Shown here: one piece after another, positions 1-6,765 of the stretch
How the letters are laid out: each line of letters starts with the position of its first letter
Position numbering within the stretch: position 1 is the first letter of the stretch
From: Pseudomonadota bacterium
GTDB taxonomy: Bacteria; Pseudomonadota; Gammaproteobacteria; Burkholderiales; Burkholderiaceae_C
DNA length: 14,239 bases
Reading direction: 5' to 3'
Assembly: GCA_023435325.1 (NCBI GenBank)
Contig: JAEYRT010000170.1
Location: 1-14,239 of the forward strand
The notes under the pieces: model-generated
Databases searched by the model: none
What the model was told of the DNA's origin: nothing
Seen by the model: only the letters and a program-made list of their open reading frames with translations
Translations under genes and position numbers: made by a program

Positions 1-321
1 TTGTTCAGCGGTGTGAACTCGTCGGCAGAGGCTTTTCGGAAGTTGCAAAAGGGTCAGCTCACGGCCTTGGCTGGCGGGCACTTTCTGGCAGGAGCCTGGA
101 GCATGGTGATGCTCTATGACTATCACCGGGGCATTGATTTCGCGGATGAAGGCATGGAACTGCAGCACCCCATGTTCATCCTGTTTGATGCGAAAAACAG
201 TGCGCAATTTGAACAACGTTTTGGCGATGAGGCTGCCAGCCTGAACTTTCGCATGTGCAGCAAATATTTGAATCCACAGATCAGGACCTACAACTTCGAT
301 CTGGCCAAATTGCTGCCCTAA
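1..321 (+). CDS. Periplasmic sugar-type substrate-binding protein (C-terminal part)
   Basis: The reading frame is open from the window edge, so the N-terminus, signal peptide and first lobe lie outside; the leading TTG is an internal Leu codon, not a start. The visible 106 residues resemble the C-terminal lobe of type-1 periplasmic binding proteins (LuxP/TorT/ribose-binding-like). The block around ALAGGHFLAGAWSMVMLYDY matches the hinge and ligand-cleft region typical of that fold, and the short tail after it is usual for the family's end. The next gene, a membrane diguanylate cyclase with a periplasmic domain, begins 12 bp after the stop and its Shine-Dalgarno overlaps this stop codon, so the two are almost certainly co-transcribed. 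I infer a sensory binding protein that signals through the cyclase rather than a transport component. The ligand cannot be read from this fragment. Confidence 0.75.
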   Translation: MFSGVNSSAEAFRKLQKGQLTALAGGHFLAGAWSMVMLYDYHRGIDFADEGMELQHPMFILFDAKNSAQFEQRFGDEAASLNFRMCSKYLNPQIRTYNFDLAKLLP

Positions 322-333
322 AAGGGTCTCTCT

Positions 334-1596
334 GTGAAACGCGACCACGCTGAATTTCGCTCTATTTCCACGTTGATGCTGCAACGCATCATTGTTCTGG
401 CCATGGTGTGCCTGGTGGTGATCGGTGGTACCCAGGTTTGGCTGGAGCGTCAAAAACAGGAAAAACAGTTTTTGCACACCATGGCGCTGATTGTGGAAAC
501 CAGCAGCCGTGCGATTGCCAATGCGCTGTGGGATATTGAGCGTGATGTGTTGCTGCACCAGATCGACCGCTTGACTGAAGTGGATGCCGTCGGGTTTGTA
601 CGCGTCAGTGTGAATACCACGGGCGAGACGATCACAGCAGGTCGATCGGGCGCCAGCCAAGACGTGCCTTCATATCAGGCAACGATCTATTCACCCGATT
701 ACCAGAATCAGGCTCTGGGAACGATTGAGATATGGGCCGACCGGGCTTTCCACCGGGAGCTGCTGTGGACATCGCAAAAAAACGTGATTCCCGGGTACAT
801 CATTTTTACGGTGCTCATGTGCGGCATGGTTGCCTGGGTCATGCGTCGAGATCTGGGCATGCCCTTGCGGCAAATTGCCGATTTTGTGCGGAACTTGAAG
901 CCGGAGGCCTTGAGCCAGCCGCTGGAAATCCGCAGGCCCGAACGCGTGCGTGCGGATGAAATCGATATGGTGATGCAAGGCTTTCAGCACCTCCAAAGCG
1001 CACTGGATCGCCATATCAAGGACCTGGATGGTCTGGTGCGCGAGCGCACGGCAGAGCTGTCTGCCCTGGTGGACGAAGTCAAGCGCCTATCGCAGCTGGA
1101 TGCGCTGACTGGTGCCTACAACCGTCGCGCCATGGAACTGCGCCTGCCTTTGGACATGGAACGCTGCATGCGCTACGGGCGCCCGTTTGCCTTGATCTTT
1201 ACCGACATTGACTACTTCAAACGTATCAATGACCAGTATGGTCATGCGGTGGGAGACGAGGTGTTGCGTGAAGTGGCGCGGCGGCTACAGGCCAGCTTGC
1301 GCACCAATCTGGATTGGATGGTGCGTTTTGGTGGAGAGGAGTTTGTCATCTTCCTGCCAGAAACCGATGCGACCCACGCTGTCAGTGCAGCCAAGCGCTT
1401 GGCTGAGACGATTCGCACGACACCATGGAAAGGCCAGGGGGTCGAGCTGGCACTGACCTGCAGCTTTGGTGTGGCGGAGTACCGCGAAGGTGATTCGATG
1501 GAAAGCCTGCTGGAGCGGGCTGACATCATGCTGTATCAAGCCAAGCACACAGGCCGGGATCGCGTATGCGTGGATCTGGGTGAGGCTGTGACGTAA
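334..1596 (+). CDS. Membrane diguanylate cyclase with periplasmic sensor domain (DGC1)
   Basis: This 420-residue protein should make cyclic-di-GMP from two GTP. Layout: TM1 about 17-36, a small periplasmic domain about 40-148, TM2 about 151-170, a HAMP-like linker and signalling helix about 171-255, then a GGDEF domain. The active-site signature is GGEEF at 333-337, with the metal-binding FTDIDYFKRIND at about 289-300. The inhibitory I-site is not intact: the position needing RxxD reads TNLD (324-327), with the Arg one residue too early. The periplasmic part (ALWDIERDVLLHQI region) loosely resembles small CHASE8/CHASE9-like sensor folds, which is an inference. The start is GTG, chosen because AAAAGGG lies 7 bp upstream and overlaps the preceding stop. 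It follows a binding-protein gene, which probably presents a ligand to this receptor. No terminator is visible after it. Confidence 0.9.
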   Translation: MKRDHAEFRSISTLMLQRIIVLAMVCLVVIGGTQVWLERQKQEKQFLHTMALIVETSSRAIANALWDIERDVLLHQIDRLTEVDAVGFVRVSVNTTGETITAGRSGASQDVPSYQATIYSPDYQNQALGTIEIWADRAFHRELLWTSQKNVIPGYIIFTVLMCGMVAWVMRRDLGMPLRQIADFVRNLKPEALSQPLEIRRPERVRADEIDMVMQGFQHLQSALDRHIKDLDGLVRERTAELSALVDEVKRLSQLDALTGAYNRRAMELRLPLDMERCMRYGRPFALIFTDIDYFKRINDQYGHAVGDEVLREVARRLQASLRTNLDWMVRFGGEEFVIFLPETDATHAVSAAKRLAETIRTTPWKGQGVELALTCSFGVAEYREGDSMESLLERADIMLYQAKHTGRDRVCVDLGEAVT

Positions 1597-1623
1597 GCAG
1601 CGATGCGCTAGTGCGTCAATGCG

Positions 1624-2622
1624 TCAAAACAGCTCTACGTTGTCGTGGGAAACCTGGGTGGTGTGCAGCAGACCTTGTTCATGCAGGCTCTCATAGTGGC
1701 ACACGCGATTGCGTCCATTTTCCTTGGCGTAATACAGCGCCTGGTCAGCCTGCCCCAAGATTTCCACAGGGGAGCACATCTTGGCACCGGCAAAGCCGAT
1801 GCTGACAGAGACATGGCCCACTTGCGGAAACTCGTGGGAGGCCACCATTTTGCGAAAGTCCTCCAGCGCGGCCAGGGCGGTCTTTTGGGACATGCTGGGC
1901 ATGAGTACTACGAACTCTTCGCCACCAAAACGAAAAATGCGGTAGCGTGAGTCAAAAGCAGCGCGCAGCAGGTTGGCCACCAAGATCAGGACTTCATCAC
2001 CAAACAAGTGACCGAAGTGGTCATTGACCTGCTTGAAGTGATCGATGTCAATCACTGCCAACCAGGGCAGCTGACAAGCATCCTTCTGGTGCACCGTGCT
2101 CGCGAAGCGGATCAAATGCTCATCAAAAGTCTTGCGGTTGAGCAAACCGGTGAGGGCATCGCGCTCACTGTAATCCAGCAGACTCTGGTAGTTTTGATAG
2201 ACGCTGAAGATGCCGGTGATAACGTCCAGATTGTGCGTCGTAAACGGTTCGGACTGAGTGATCTCAATGCAGGCATGTACCTTTTCGTGCATCCAGACAG
2301 GCAACCAGATCACATGTCGGTCTGCAGCAAAAGCATGCTGGGCTTGTTGAGCTTTCGTGGCAATGCATGCTTCAAGAAATGGCAATTCTCGCAGTGCAAA
2401 GCTTTGTGGATCATTGGCAAAGTCCTGGGGAGCACTTACCAGTTGCGATCCCTGTAGCCATGTTCTGGGGCGGACCAGGTAGTGGTCGTCCAGCCTGAGC
2501 AGCTCCAGCGCCCGGACGTTGGTGATGCTGGGCAACTGCAAAAAAGTGGAAAGCACAGACAGTTCCAAACGCAAATGGTCGCGTTGACATGTCATCTGAA
2601 CCAAGTTCTGCAGGATGTGCAT
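1624..2622 (-). CDS. Soluble GAF-like/GGDEF diguanylate cyclase (DGC2)
   Basis: A 332-residue protein with no membrane segment. Residues about 1-148 form an N-terminal region that looks like a divergent GAF-type sensory domain (inference from predicted alternating hydrophobic strands, no cofactor motif seen). It is followed by a GGDEF domain with DALTGLLNR at 155-163, the metal site VIDIDHFKQVND at 190-201 and GGEEF at 233-237, so it should be catalytically competent. The I-site is absent: the residue six before the first Gly of GGEEF is Tyr, and no RxxD occurs there. The ATG at 2622 has no convincing Shine-Dalgarno, so the start is uncertain. It lies 30 bp downstream of trmB and is probably the last gene of the lysR-gluQ-trmB run. 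Its 3' end faces that of DGC1 across 27 bp. Confidence 0.88.
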   Translation of the reverse strand: MHILQNLVQMTCQRDHLRLELSVLSTFLQLPSITNVRALELLRLDDHYLVRPRTWLQGSQLVSAPQDFANDPQSFALRELPFLEACIATKAQQAQHAFAADRHVIWLPVWMHEKVHACIEITQSEPFTTHNLDVITGIFSVYQNYQSLLDYSERDALTGLLNRKTFDEHLIRFASTVHQKDACQLPWLAVIDIDHFKQVNDHFGHLFGDEVLILVANLLRAAFDSRYRIFRFGGEEFVVLMPSMSQKTALAALEDFRKMVASHEFPQVGHVSVSIGFAGAKMCSPVEILGQADQALYYAKENGRNRVCHYESLHEQGLLHTTQVSHDNVELF

Positions 2623-2652
2623 GGAAGTCCGGGGGCTGTGATGTCGTGGCAG

Positions 2653-3384
2653 CTAGCGCTTGATAAAGACCAAGTCCCAAACACCGTGACCTAAGCGCAA
2701 ACCGCGGTTTTCAAATTTGGTCAGTGGGCGGTAATCAGGCTTGTTGGCGTAGTTTTCTGCAGTGTTGGCAAGCTGGGGTTCGGCGTTCAGCACTTCCAGC
2801 ATCTGAGCTGCGTAAGGTTCCCAGTCGGTGGCGCAGTGGATATACCCTCCTGGTTTCAAACGGCTGGCCAGCTTGGCTACCAGAGGGCTTTGGATCAAGC
2901 GACGCTTGTTGTGTTTTTTCTTGTGCCAGGGATCGGGGAAAAAGATGTGTACGCCATCGATGCTGCTGTCGGGCAGCATGTGGTCGATCACCTCTACTGC
3001 GTCGTGTTGCAAGATGCGGATGTTGTGAATATCTTGCTCACCAATACGCTTGAGCAGAGCGCCGACACCGGGTTCATGCACTTCGCAGCACAGGAAATTG
3101 TCCTCGGGGCGCACGCGTGCGATGTGGGCAGTGGCTTCCCCCATGCCGAAGCCAATTTCCAGGATCAGCTTGCCTTCACGCCCGAATGCGGCAGATGCAT
3201 CCAGCGGAGCATTGGCATAGGGCAGCAGGAATTTCGGTCCCAGATCTTCGAATGCCTTGGCTTGGCCCGTGGTGACACGGCCGGTGCGGCGCACGAAGCT
3301 GCGGATAGTTTTGGGAAAGGCCACATCCGCAGGCGCTTGGCCGGCAGCAGGCTGGGAAGTGGGGGCTGTGGTAGTGTCAGCCAT
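2653..3384 (-). CDS. trmB: tRNA (guanine-N7-)-methyltransferase TrmB
   Basis: Methylates G46 in the variable loop of tRNAs to m7G using S-adenosylmethionine. The 243-residue product (from ATG 3384) carries the family marks: [10 protein letters not shown] at 27-36, the SAM-binding loop EIGFGMG at 76-82, [15 protein letters not shown] at about 148-162 and the C-terminal TKFE at 222-225. Length and motif order match TrmB. The first 25 residues are an Ala/Thr/Pro-rich extension typical of low-conservation N-termini in this family. The start is uncertain: in-frame candidates also exist at 3417 (MCSVTEH) and 3459, none with a good Shine-Dalgarno. I prefer 3384 because it leaves gluQ intact and sits 16 bp after the gluQ stop. 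Co-transcription with gluQ is likely, which places two tRNA-modification genes together. Confidence 0.95.
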   Translation of the reverse strand: MADTTTAPTSQPAAGQAPADVAFPKTIRSFVRRTGRVTTGQAKAFEDLGPKFLLPYANAPLDASAAFGREGKLILEIGFGMGEATAHIARVRPEDNFLCCEVHEPGVGALLKRIGEQDIHNIRILQHDAVEVIDHMLPDSSIDGVHIFFPDPWHKKKHNKRRLIQSPLVAKLASRLKPGGYIHCATDWEPYAAQMLEVLNAEPQLANTAENYANKPDYRPLTKFENRGLRLGHGVWDLVFIKR

Positions 3385-3400
3385 GGGGTTGGTTTGATGC

Positions 3401-4360
3401 TCAGTCACGCTGCACATTGTAAGTGGCTTGCCACTGACACACCCACTGGGCCAAAGCATCTGGCAGTGAGGTTTCAGGGCTTACAGCGTGCAACTGCAAG
3501 TTCTGTGCCGCTGTGTTCAAGACTTGCAAAGGCTGGCTCACATCCACAGCTGGTGCACCATGTTGCTTGGAGAGCTTTTCGCCATCGGGCATGCACACCA
3601 AAGGGGTGTGCATATAGCGGGGATGCGGCAGGCCCAGGGCACTTTGCAAGAGCAGTTGGCGGGGGGTGTTATCGGTCAGATCTTCGCCGCGCACGACATG
3701 TGTGATCCCCTGCAGGCCATCATCAACGACAACCGCCAGTTGATAGGCATATAGGCCGTCTGCACGCTGCAGCACAAAGTCACCTGTCACTTGCGCTGGT
3801 GCTTGCATCAGGGGGCCCAGACGGCGATCTGTCCAGGACACAGTGTCGCCGGTCAAAGAAAAATGAGCATTCGACGCTTGTGCATCCGCCCTTGAAGGCC
3901 AATTCTTTATGAATTTCTCCAGAGCGAAACGCCAGCTGCGGGCAGTTTTGCCATGCAATCCTTCGCGGCAGGTGCCTGGATAAGGGCGTTCCACATGGCG
4001 CTGGTGGTTCCAACCAAGCTGTTGCCAGGCTGCCTCCATATCCTTGCGTGTGCAAGCGCAAGGATATGCCAGTCCATTGCTGAGCAATTGCTGCAAGGCC
4101 TGATCGTATAAATCGTGGCGCTGGGATTGCCACACGGGGGCCTCATCAGGCAGCAAGCCGCATTGGGACAGTTGCTGCAGGATGACGGTATCAGCTCCCG
4201 GCTGGCACCGCGGCGGGTCAATATCTTCGATGCGCACCAGCCATGTACCCTGGTGGGCACGGGCATCGAGCCAGCTGGCCAATGCGGCGACCAGTGAACC
4301 TGCATGTAGGGGGCCGGTCGGTGAGGGGGCAAATCGCCCGCGGTAGGGGAGCGTGTTCAT
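3401..4360 (-). CDS. gluQ: Glutamyl-Q tRNA(Asp) synthetase
   Basis: A truncated paralogue of glutamyl-tRNA synthetase that activates glutamate without tRNA and attaches it to the queuosine base at position 34 of tRNA(Asp). The 319-residue protein has the class I nucleotide-binding motif [14 protein letters not shown] at 10-23 (HIGH equivalent), the KMSKS equivalent KLSKQ at 262-266, and a zinc-site pattern with Cys101, Cys103 and Cys131 (CAC...PGTC). It lacks the anticodon-binding C-terminal half of GluRS, as expected for the family, whose members are about 300 residues. It starts 48 bp after the lysR stop and ends 16 bp before trmB. No strong Shine-Dalgarno precedes the ATG. An intragenic perfect hairpin lies at 4037-4068, over the zinc-site codons. 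Confidence 0.95.
   Translation of the reverse strand: MNTLPYRGRFAPSPTGPLHAGSLVAALASWLDARAHQGTWLVRIEDIDPPRCQPGADTVILQQLSQCGLLPDEAPVWQSQRHDLYDQALQQLLSNGLAYPCACTRKDMEAAWQQLGWNHQRHVERPYPGTCREGLHGKTARSWRFALEKFIKNWPSRADAQASNAHFSLTGDTVSWTDRRLGPLMQAPAQVTGDFVLQRADGLYAYQLAVVVDDGLQGITHVVRGEDLTDNTPRQLLLQSALGLPHPRYMHTPLVCMPDGEKLSKQHGAPAVDVSQPLQVLNTAAQNLQLHAVSPETSLPDALAQWVCQWQATYNVQRD
4037..4068. repeat. Perfect 12-bp stem hairpin inside gluQ
   Basis: CATATCCTTGCG at 4037-4048 and CGCAAGGATATG at 4057-4068 are exact reverse complements around an 8-nt loop. In the gluQ mRNA this spans the codons for about [10 protein letters not shown], the first zinc-ligand segment. Part of the sequence is constrained by conserved amino acids, so it may be coincidental, but a 12-bp perfect stem within coding sequence is strong enough to form in RNA. 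Confidence 0.7.
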
Positions 4361-4408
4361 GGCTCGGATTCGGCAGGGGGCAGCGTCAGGGTTTCGCAGA
4401 GCTGCGTT

Positions 4409-5368
4409 TCAAGGGATCAAAAAACGGCGGTGGTTGTGCAGCAATGCTTGTTGCGTGACCGGACTTTCAAGCTGGTTCAGCCACCATTGCAGCGCCTTGC
4501 CAAGGCCACCATGGCTGGGCTGCTTCCAGGCATAACGCATGCGCAGCAACCGTGCCGGGCGGGTCACAGCTTTGCTCATCAGCAGCCCGGCCTCGATATA
4601 AGGCCGGGCCATGGGCTCTGGCAGGAAGCCGCAACCAATGCCGCGCACCTGTGCATCGATCTTGGCCTGGACAGCATCCACGGTAAAAATGGCCTGACCA
4701 TCCAGCAGGCCGATGGAAGTTCTTTCTTTCTGCGCCGAGTCTGCCACCACAACCAGGCGGTGCTCGAGCAGGATTTCATCGGTGATGGCTTCCTCCACCG
4801 TAGCCAGGGGGTGTGAGGGTGATACGGCAAACACGAATCCCAGATCGCCCAGATCCTGCATCTGCAAACCCGAAATGCTGGTGTTGCTGCTGGCGATGCC
4901 CAATGCCAGATCTGCGCGGCCATTGCTCAGATTTTCCAGGGGGCCCGTCAAAATGCCTGTGCCCAGTTTGATCTTGGTGGGTGCTCCCAAGTTGTAGAAC
5001 GCCTGCACCAGATCGAACAGCGTGTTTTGCGAGATCACGCCATCGGCAATGATGGTCAGCTCGGGCTCCCAGCCGGTAGCCACGCGACGCACGCGATGAG
5101 CGACCGCATCGATGTCTTGCAGCAGACGGGCACTTTCAGCAAGCAAGGCCTGGCCAGCTTCTGTCGGCTGAGCCTGGCGGGCGCTGCGGTCGAACAGCAG
5201 TACATCCAGGGCTTCTTCCATTTGACGCACACGATAGGTGAGTGCGCTGGGTACCAGTCGCAATTGCCGGGCGGCAGCGGCGAAGCTGCCGGTGTCGGCA
5301 ATGACTTGCAACATGGCAAGGCTGTCTGGCGTTAAAACATCACGGGGGCTTGGCATGGTGCAGGCCAT
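4409..5368 (-). CDS. LysR-family transcriptional regulator
   Basis: A 319-residue LysR-type regulator. Residues about 13-72 form the winged helix-turn-helix (TGSFAAAARQLRLVPSALTYRV, cited by position 26-47), followed by the linker helix and the two-lobed effector-binding domain from about 100 to 300, normal for the family in length and layout. A second in-frame ATG lies at 5356 (MPSPRD); neither start has a good Shine-Dalgarno. The gene is divergent from pirin and doxX, an arrangement I recall from many proteobacteria, so those two genes are its likely targets. A perfect 21-bp dyad containing a T-N11-A core ends at the base before the start codon, suggesting autoregulation. The downstream gluQ and trmB genes are close enough to share its transcript, though their functions look unrelated. 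The inducer is unknown. Confidence 0.92.
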   Translation of the reverse strand: MACTMPSPRDVLTPDSLAMLQVIADTGSFAAAARQLRLVPSALTYRVRQMEEALDVLLFDRSARQAQPTEAGQALLAESARLLQDIDAVAHRVRRVATGWEPELTIIADGVISQNTLFDLVQAFYNLGAPTKIKLGTGILTGPLENLSNGRADLALGIASSNTSISGLQMQDLGDLGFVFAVSPSHPLATVEEAITDEILLEHRLVVVADSAQKERTSIGLLDGQAIFTVDAVQAKIDAQVRGIGCGFLPEPMARPYIEAGLLMSKAVTRPARLLRMRYAWKQPSHGGLGKALQWWLNQLESPVTQQALLHNHRRFLIP

Positions 5369-5389
5369 TCATTCAAAGAGTTTGAATGA
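5369..5389. promoter_or_regulatory. Palindromic LysR-type operator candidate at the lysR start
   Basis: The arms TCATTCAAA (5369-5377) and TTTGAATGA (5381-5389) are exact reverse complements around GAG. The core from 5373 to 5385 fits T-N11-A, the LysR-family recognition pattern. It directly abuts the lysR start codon, so binding here would be expected to repress lysR itself. Confidence 0.6.
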
Positions 5390-5408
5390 TGCCATCAAAC
5401 TGCTTGGC

Positions 5409-5447
5409 CCTATCAATAGGCTTTGACTTTTAAAGTAATCCCTATTG
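5409..5447. promoter_or_regulatory. Nested dyads in the lysR-pirin intergenic region
   Basis: CAATAGG (5414-5420) and CCTATTG (5441-5447) are inverted copies centred at about 5430.5; nested inside and almost concentric is ACTTT-T-AAAGT (5426-5436); and CCTAT-CA-ATAGG (5409-5420) overlaps the left arm. The AT-rich segment includes TTGACT (5423-5428), a plausible -35 element, but I cannot place a convincing -10. Regulator or RNA-polymerase binding for pirin is inferred. Confidence 0.4.
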
Positions 5448-5482
5448 CAGCGTGGCTGCGCTTGATTCGAAAGAGGCCCTAC

Positions 5483-6193
5483 ATGATTCAGATTCGACGC
5501 TCACAGGACCGCGGTTATGCAGACCATGGCTGGCTCAAGTCCTTTCACAGCTTTTCCTTTGCAGGTTATTACGATCCCCAGCACATGGGATGGGGCAATT
5601 TGCGTGTCATCAACGAAGACCGCATTGCACCGCAGACCGGCTTTGGAGCGCATCCACACCGCGACATGGAAATTGTGAGCTATGTGCTCGAGGGCGCACT
5701 GGCGCACCAAGACAGCATGGGCAATGTGCAAACCATTCATCCTGGAGAGGTGCAGCGCATGACGGCAGGCACGGGTGTCACGCACAGCGAGTACAACCAT
5801 GCGCAGACGCAGACACACTTTTTGCAGATATGGCTGCTGCCCAGGCAGTCCGGGCTGGAGCCGGGCTATGAGCAAAAGCGCTTTGCCGATGCAGAAAAAA
5901 TCAACCAGCTGCGTCTGGTTGCTTCGCCAGATGGTGCGCAGGGTTCAGTTCATTTGAATGCCGATGCACGCATTTATGCCAGCTTATTGCGGCCAGAGGC
6001 AGGTGCCGAAGTGCAGCTCGAGCATGCGTTGCCACCGCATCGCAAAGCCTATGTTTTCGTGGTCAAGGGTGAGGTGGTAGTGGCGGGTAAAAAGCTGACA
6101 GCGGGGGATGCATTGCTTGCCGACAATGAGCCTGCGCTTTCATTTGCGAGCAACCAGAATGCAGAGTTCTTGCTCTTTGATCTTGTTCCTTAA
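5483..6193 (+). CDS. Pirin family bicupin protein
   Basis: A 236-residue pirin-like protein. Bacterial pirins such as E. coli YhhW bind a metal in the N-terminal cupin and some have quercetin 2,3-dioxygenase activity in vitro; their physiological substrate is generally unknown. The metal ligands are all present: His57 and His59 (HPHRDMEIVSYVLEG region), His101 and Glu103 (THSEY). The C-terminal cupin (about 140-236) is present but lacks such ligands, as is usual. The start ATG at 5483 is set by a strong Shine-Dalgarno GAAAGAGG (5469-5476) with a 6-bp spacer; the open frame runs upstream to 5423, but that extension is not pirin-like. It precedes doxX by 50 bp on the same strand and is divergent from lysR, its likely regulator. 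Confidence 0.93.
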   Translation: MIQIRRSQDRGYADHGWLKSFHSFSFAGYYDPQHMGWGNLRVINEDRIAPQTGFGAHPHRDMEIVSYVLEGALAHQDSMGNVQTIHPGEVQRMTAGTGVTHSEYNHAQTQTHFLQIWLLPRQSGLEPGYEQKRFADAEKINQLRLVASPDGAQGSVHLNADARIYASLLRPEAGAEVQLEHALPPHRKAYVFVVKGEVVVAGKKLTAGDALLADNEPALSFASNQNAEFLLFDLVP

Positions 6194-6243
6194 GGCACCG
6201 TAGCAGATTTCATCACTAGGGCTCCGCTCTTTAGAAAGAAGAT

Positions 6244-6657
6244 ATGTATCAACCTATGCATGCTCCCCTGGCTTTGATTGGCCGCTTGTTGACGGCTTGG
6301 CTGTTTATTCCGGCCGGCTTTGGAAAGATCGCAGGTTATTCGGGTTCCGTCGCTTATGCGGCGTCGGCAGGCTTGCCGTTGCCCGAGGTCGGTGTCGCGG
6401 TAGGGCTGGCGATTGAACTCCTGGGCGGCATCATGCTGCTTGTCGGATTCATGACGCGGCCCGCAGCTTTGCTGCTGGCGTTGTTTACGCTGGTGGCGAG
6501 CTTTTTCTTCCATGCGTACTGGAGCCTTCCTGCCGATCAGGCCATGATGCAGCAGCTCTTGTTCAATAAGAACATGGCCATTGTGGGCGGTTTGCTGGCT
6601 TTCGCCGCTTTTGGTCCGGGTAGCTGGAGCATAGATGGCAAGCGCCAGCGTCTTTGA
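6244..6657 (+). CDS. DoxX family membrane protein
   Basis: A 137-residue integral membrane protein with four predicted helices at about 8-26, 48-70, 73-92 and 107-124. GRLLTAWLFIPAGFGKI at 13-29 and the helix containing ELLGGIMLLVGFMTRPAAL at 58-76 are characteristic of the DoxX/DUF417-like family. Members have been linked to redox or thiosulfate-quinone chemistry in archaea and to oxidative-stress membrane complexes in mycobacteria, but the role here is not determined by sequence. The purine-rich AGAAAGAAGAT just before the ATG serves as ribosome-binding site. It lies 50 bp after pirin and ends at a strong terminator, so pirin-doxX is likely a two-gene operon controlled by the divergent LysR protein. 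Confidence 0.9.
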   Translation: MYQPMHAPLALIGRLLTAWLFIPAGFGKIAGYSGSVAYAASAGLPLPEVGVAVGLAIELLGGIMLLVGFMTRPAALLLALFTLVASFFFHAYWSLPADQAMMQQLLFNKNMAIVGGLLAFAAFGPGSWSIDGKRQRL

Positions 6658-6673
6658 CAAGAAGTGGTGACAG

Positions 6674-6704
6674 CTACCAGCGCAGGCTAAGCAAGCCCTG
6701 GTAG
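6674..6704. repeat. Inverted repeat CTACCAG/CTGGTAG upstream of the terminator
   Basis: CTACCAG (6674-6680) and CTGGTAG (6698-6704) are exact inverted copies with a 17-nt gap. CTACC and GGTAG also occur inside the following terminator palindrome, so these arms could pair with it as alternatives. It may only extend the 3' structure of the doxX transcript. Confidence 0.45.
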
Positions 6705-6719
6705 TCGTTGAGACCGTAA

Positions 6720-6747
6720 AAAAGGGCTACCTGCAGGTAGCCCTTTT
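6720..6747. terminator. Bidirectional Rho-independent terminator
   Basis: GGGCTACCTGCAGGTAGCCC (6724-6743) is a perfect palindrome flanked by AAAA and TTTT, so both strands give a GC stem followed by a U-run. It lies between the convergent doxX (+) and MinD-like (-) genes and probably ends both transcripts. Confidence 0.92.
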
Positions 6748-6765
6748 GCTGTGTAGCAGCTTGGG

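Noticed and set aside
2836..3705. Open frame of 289 codons on the plus strand.
   Set aside because: It lies opposite trmB and gluQ, both with clear catalytic motifs, and has no recognisable domain.
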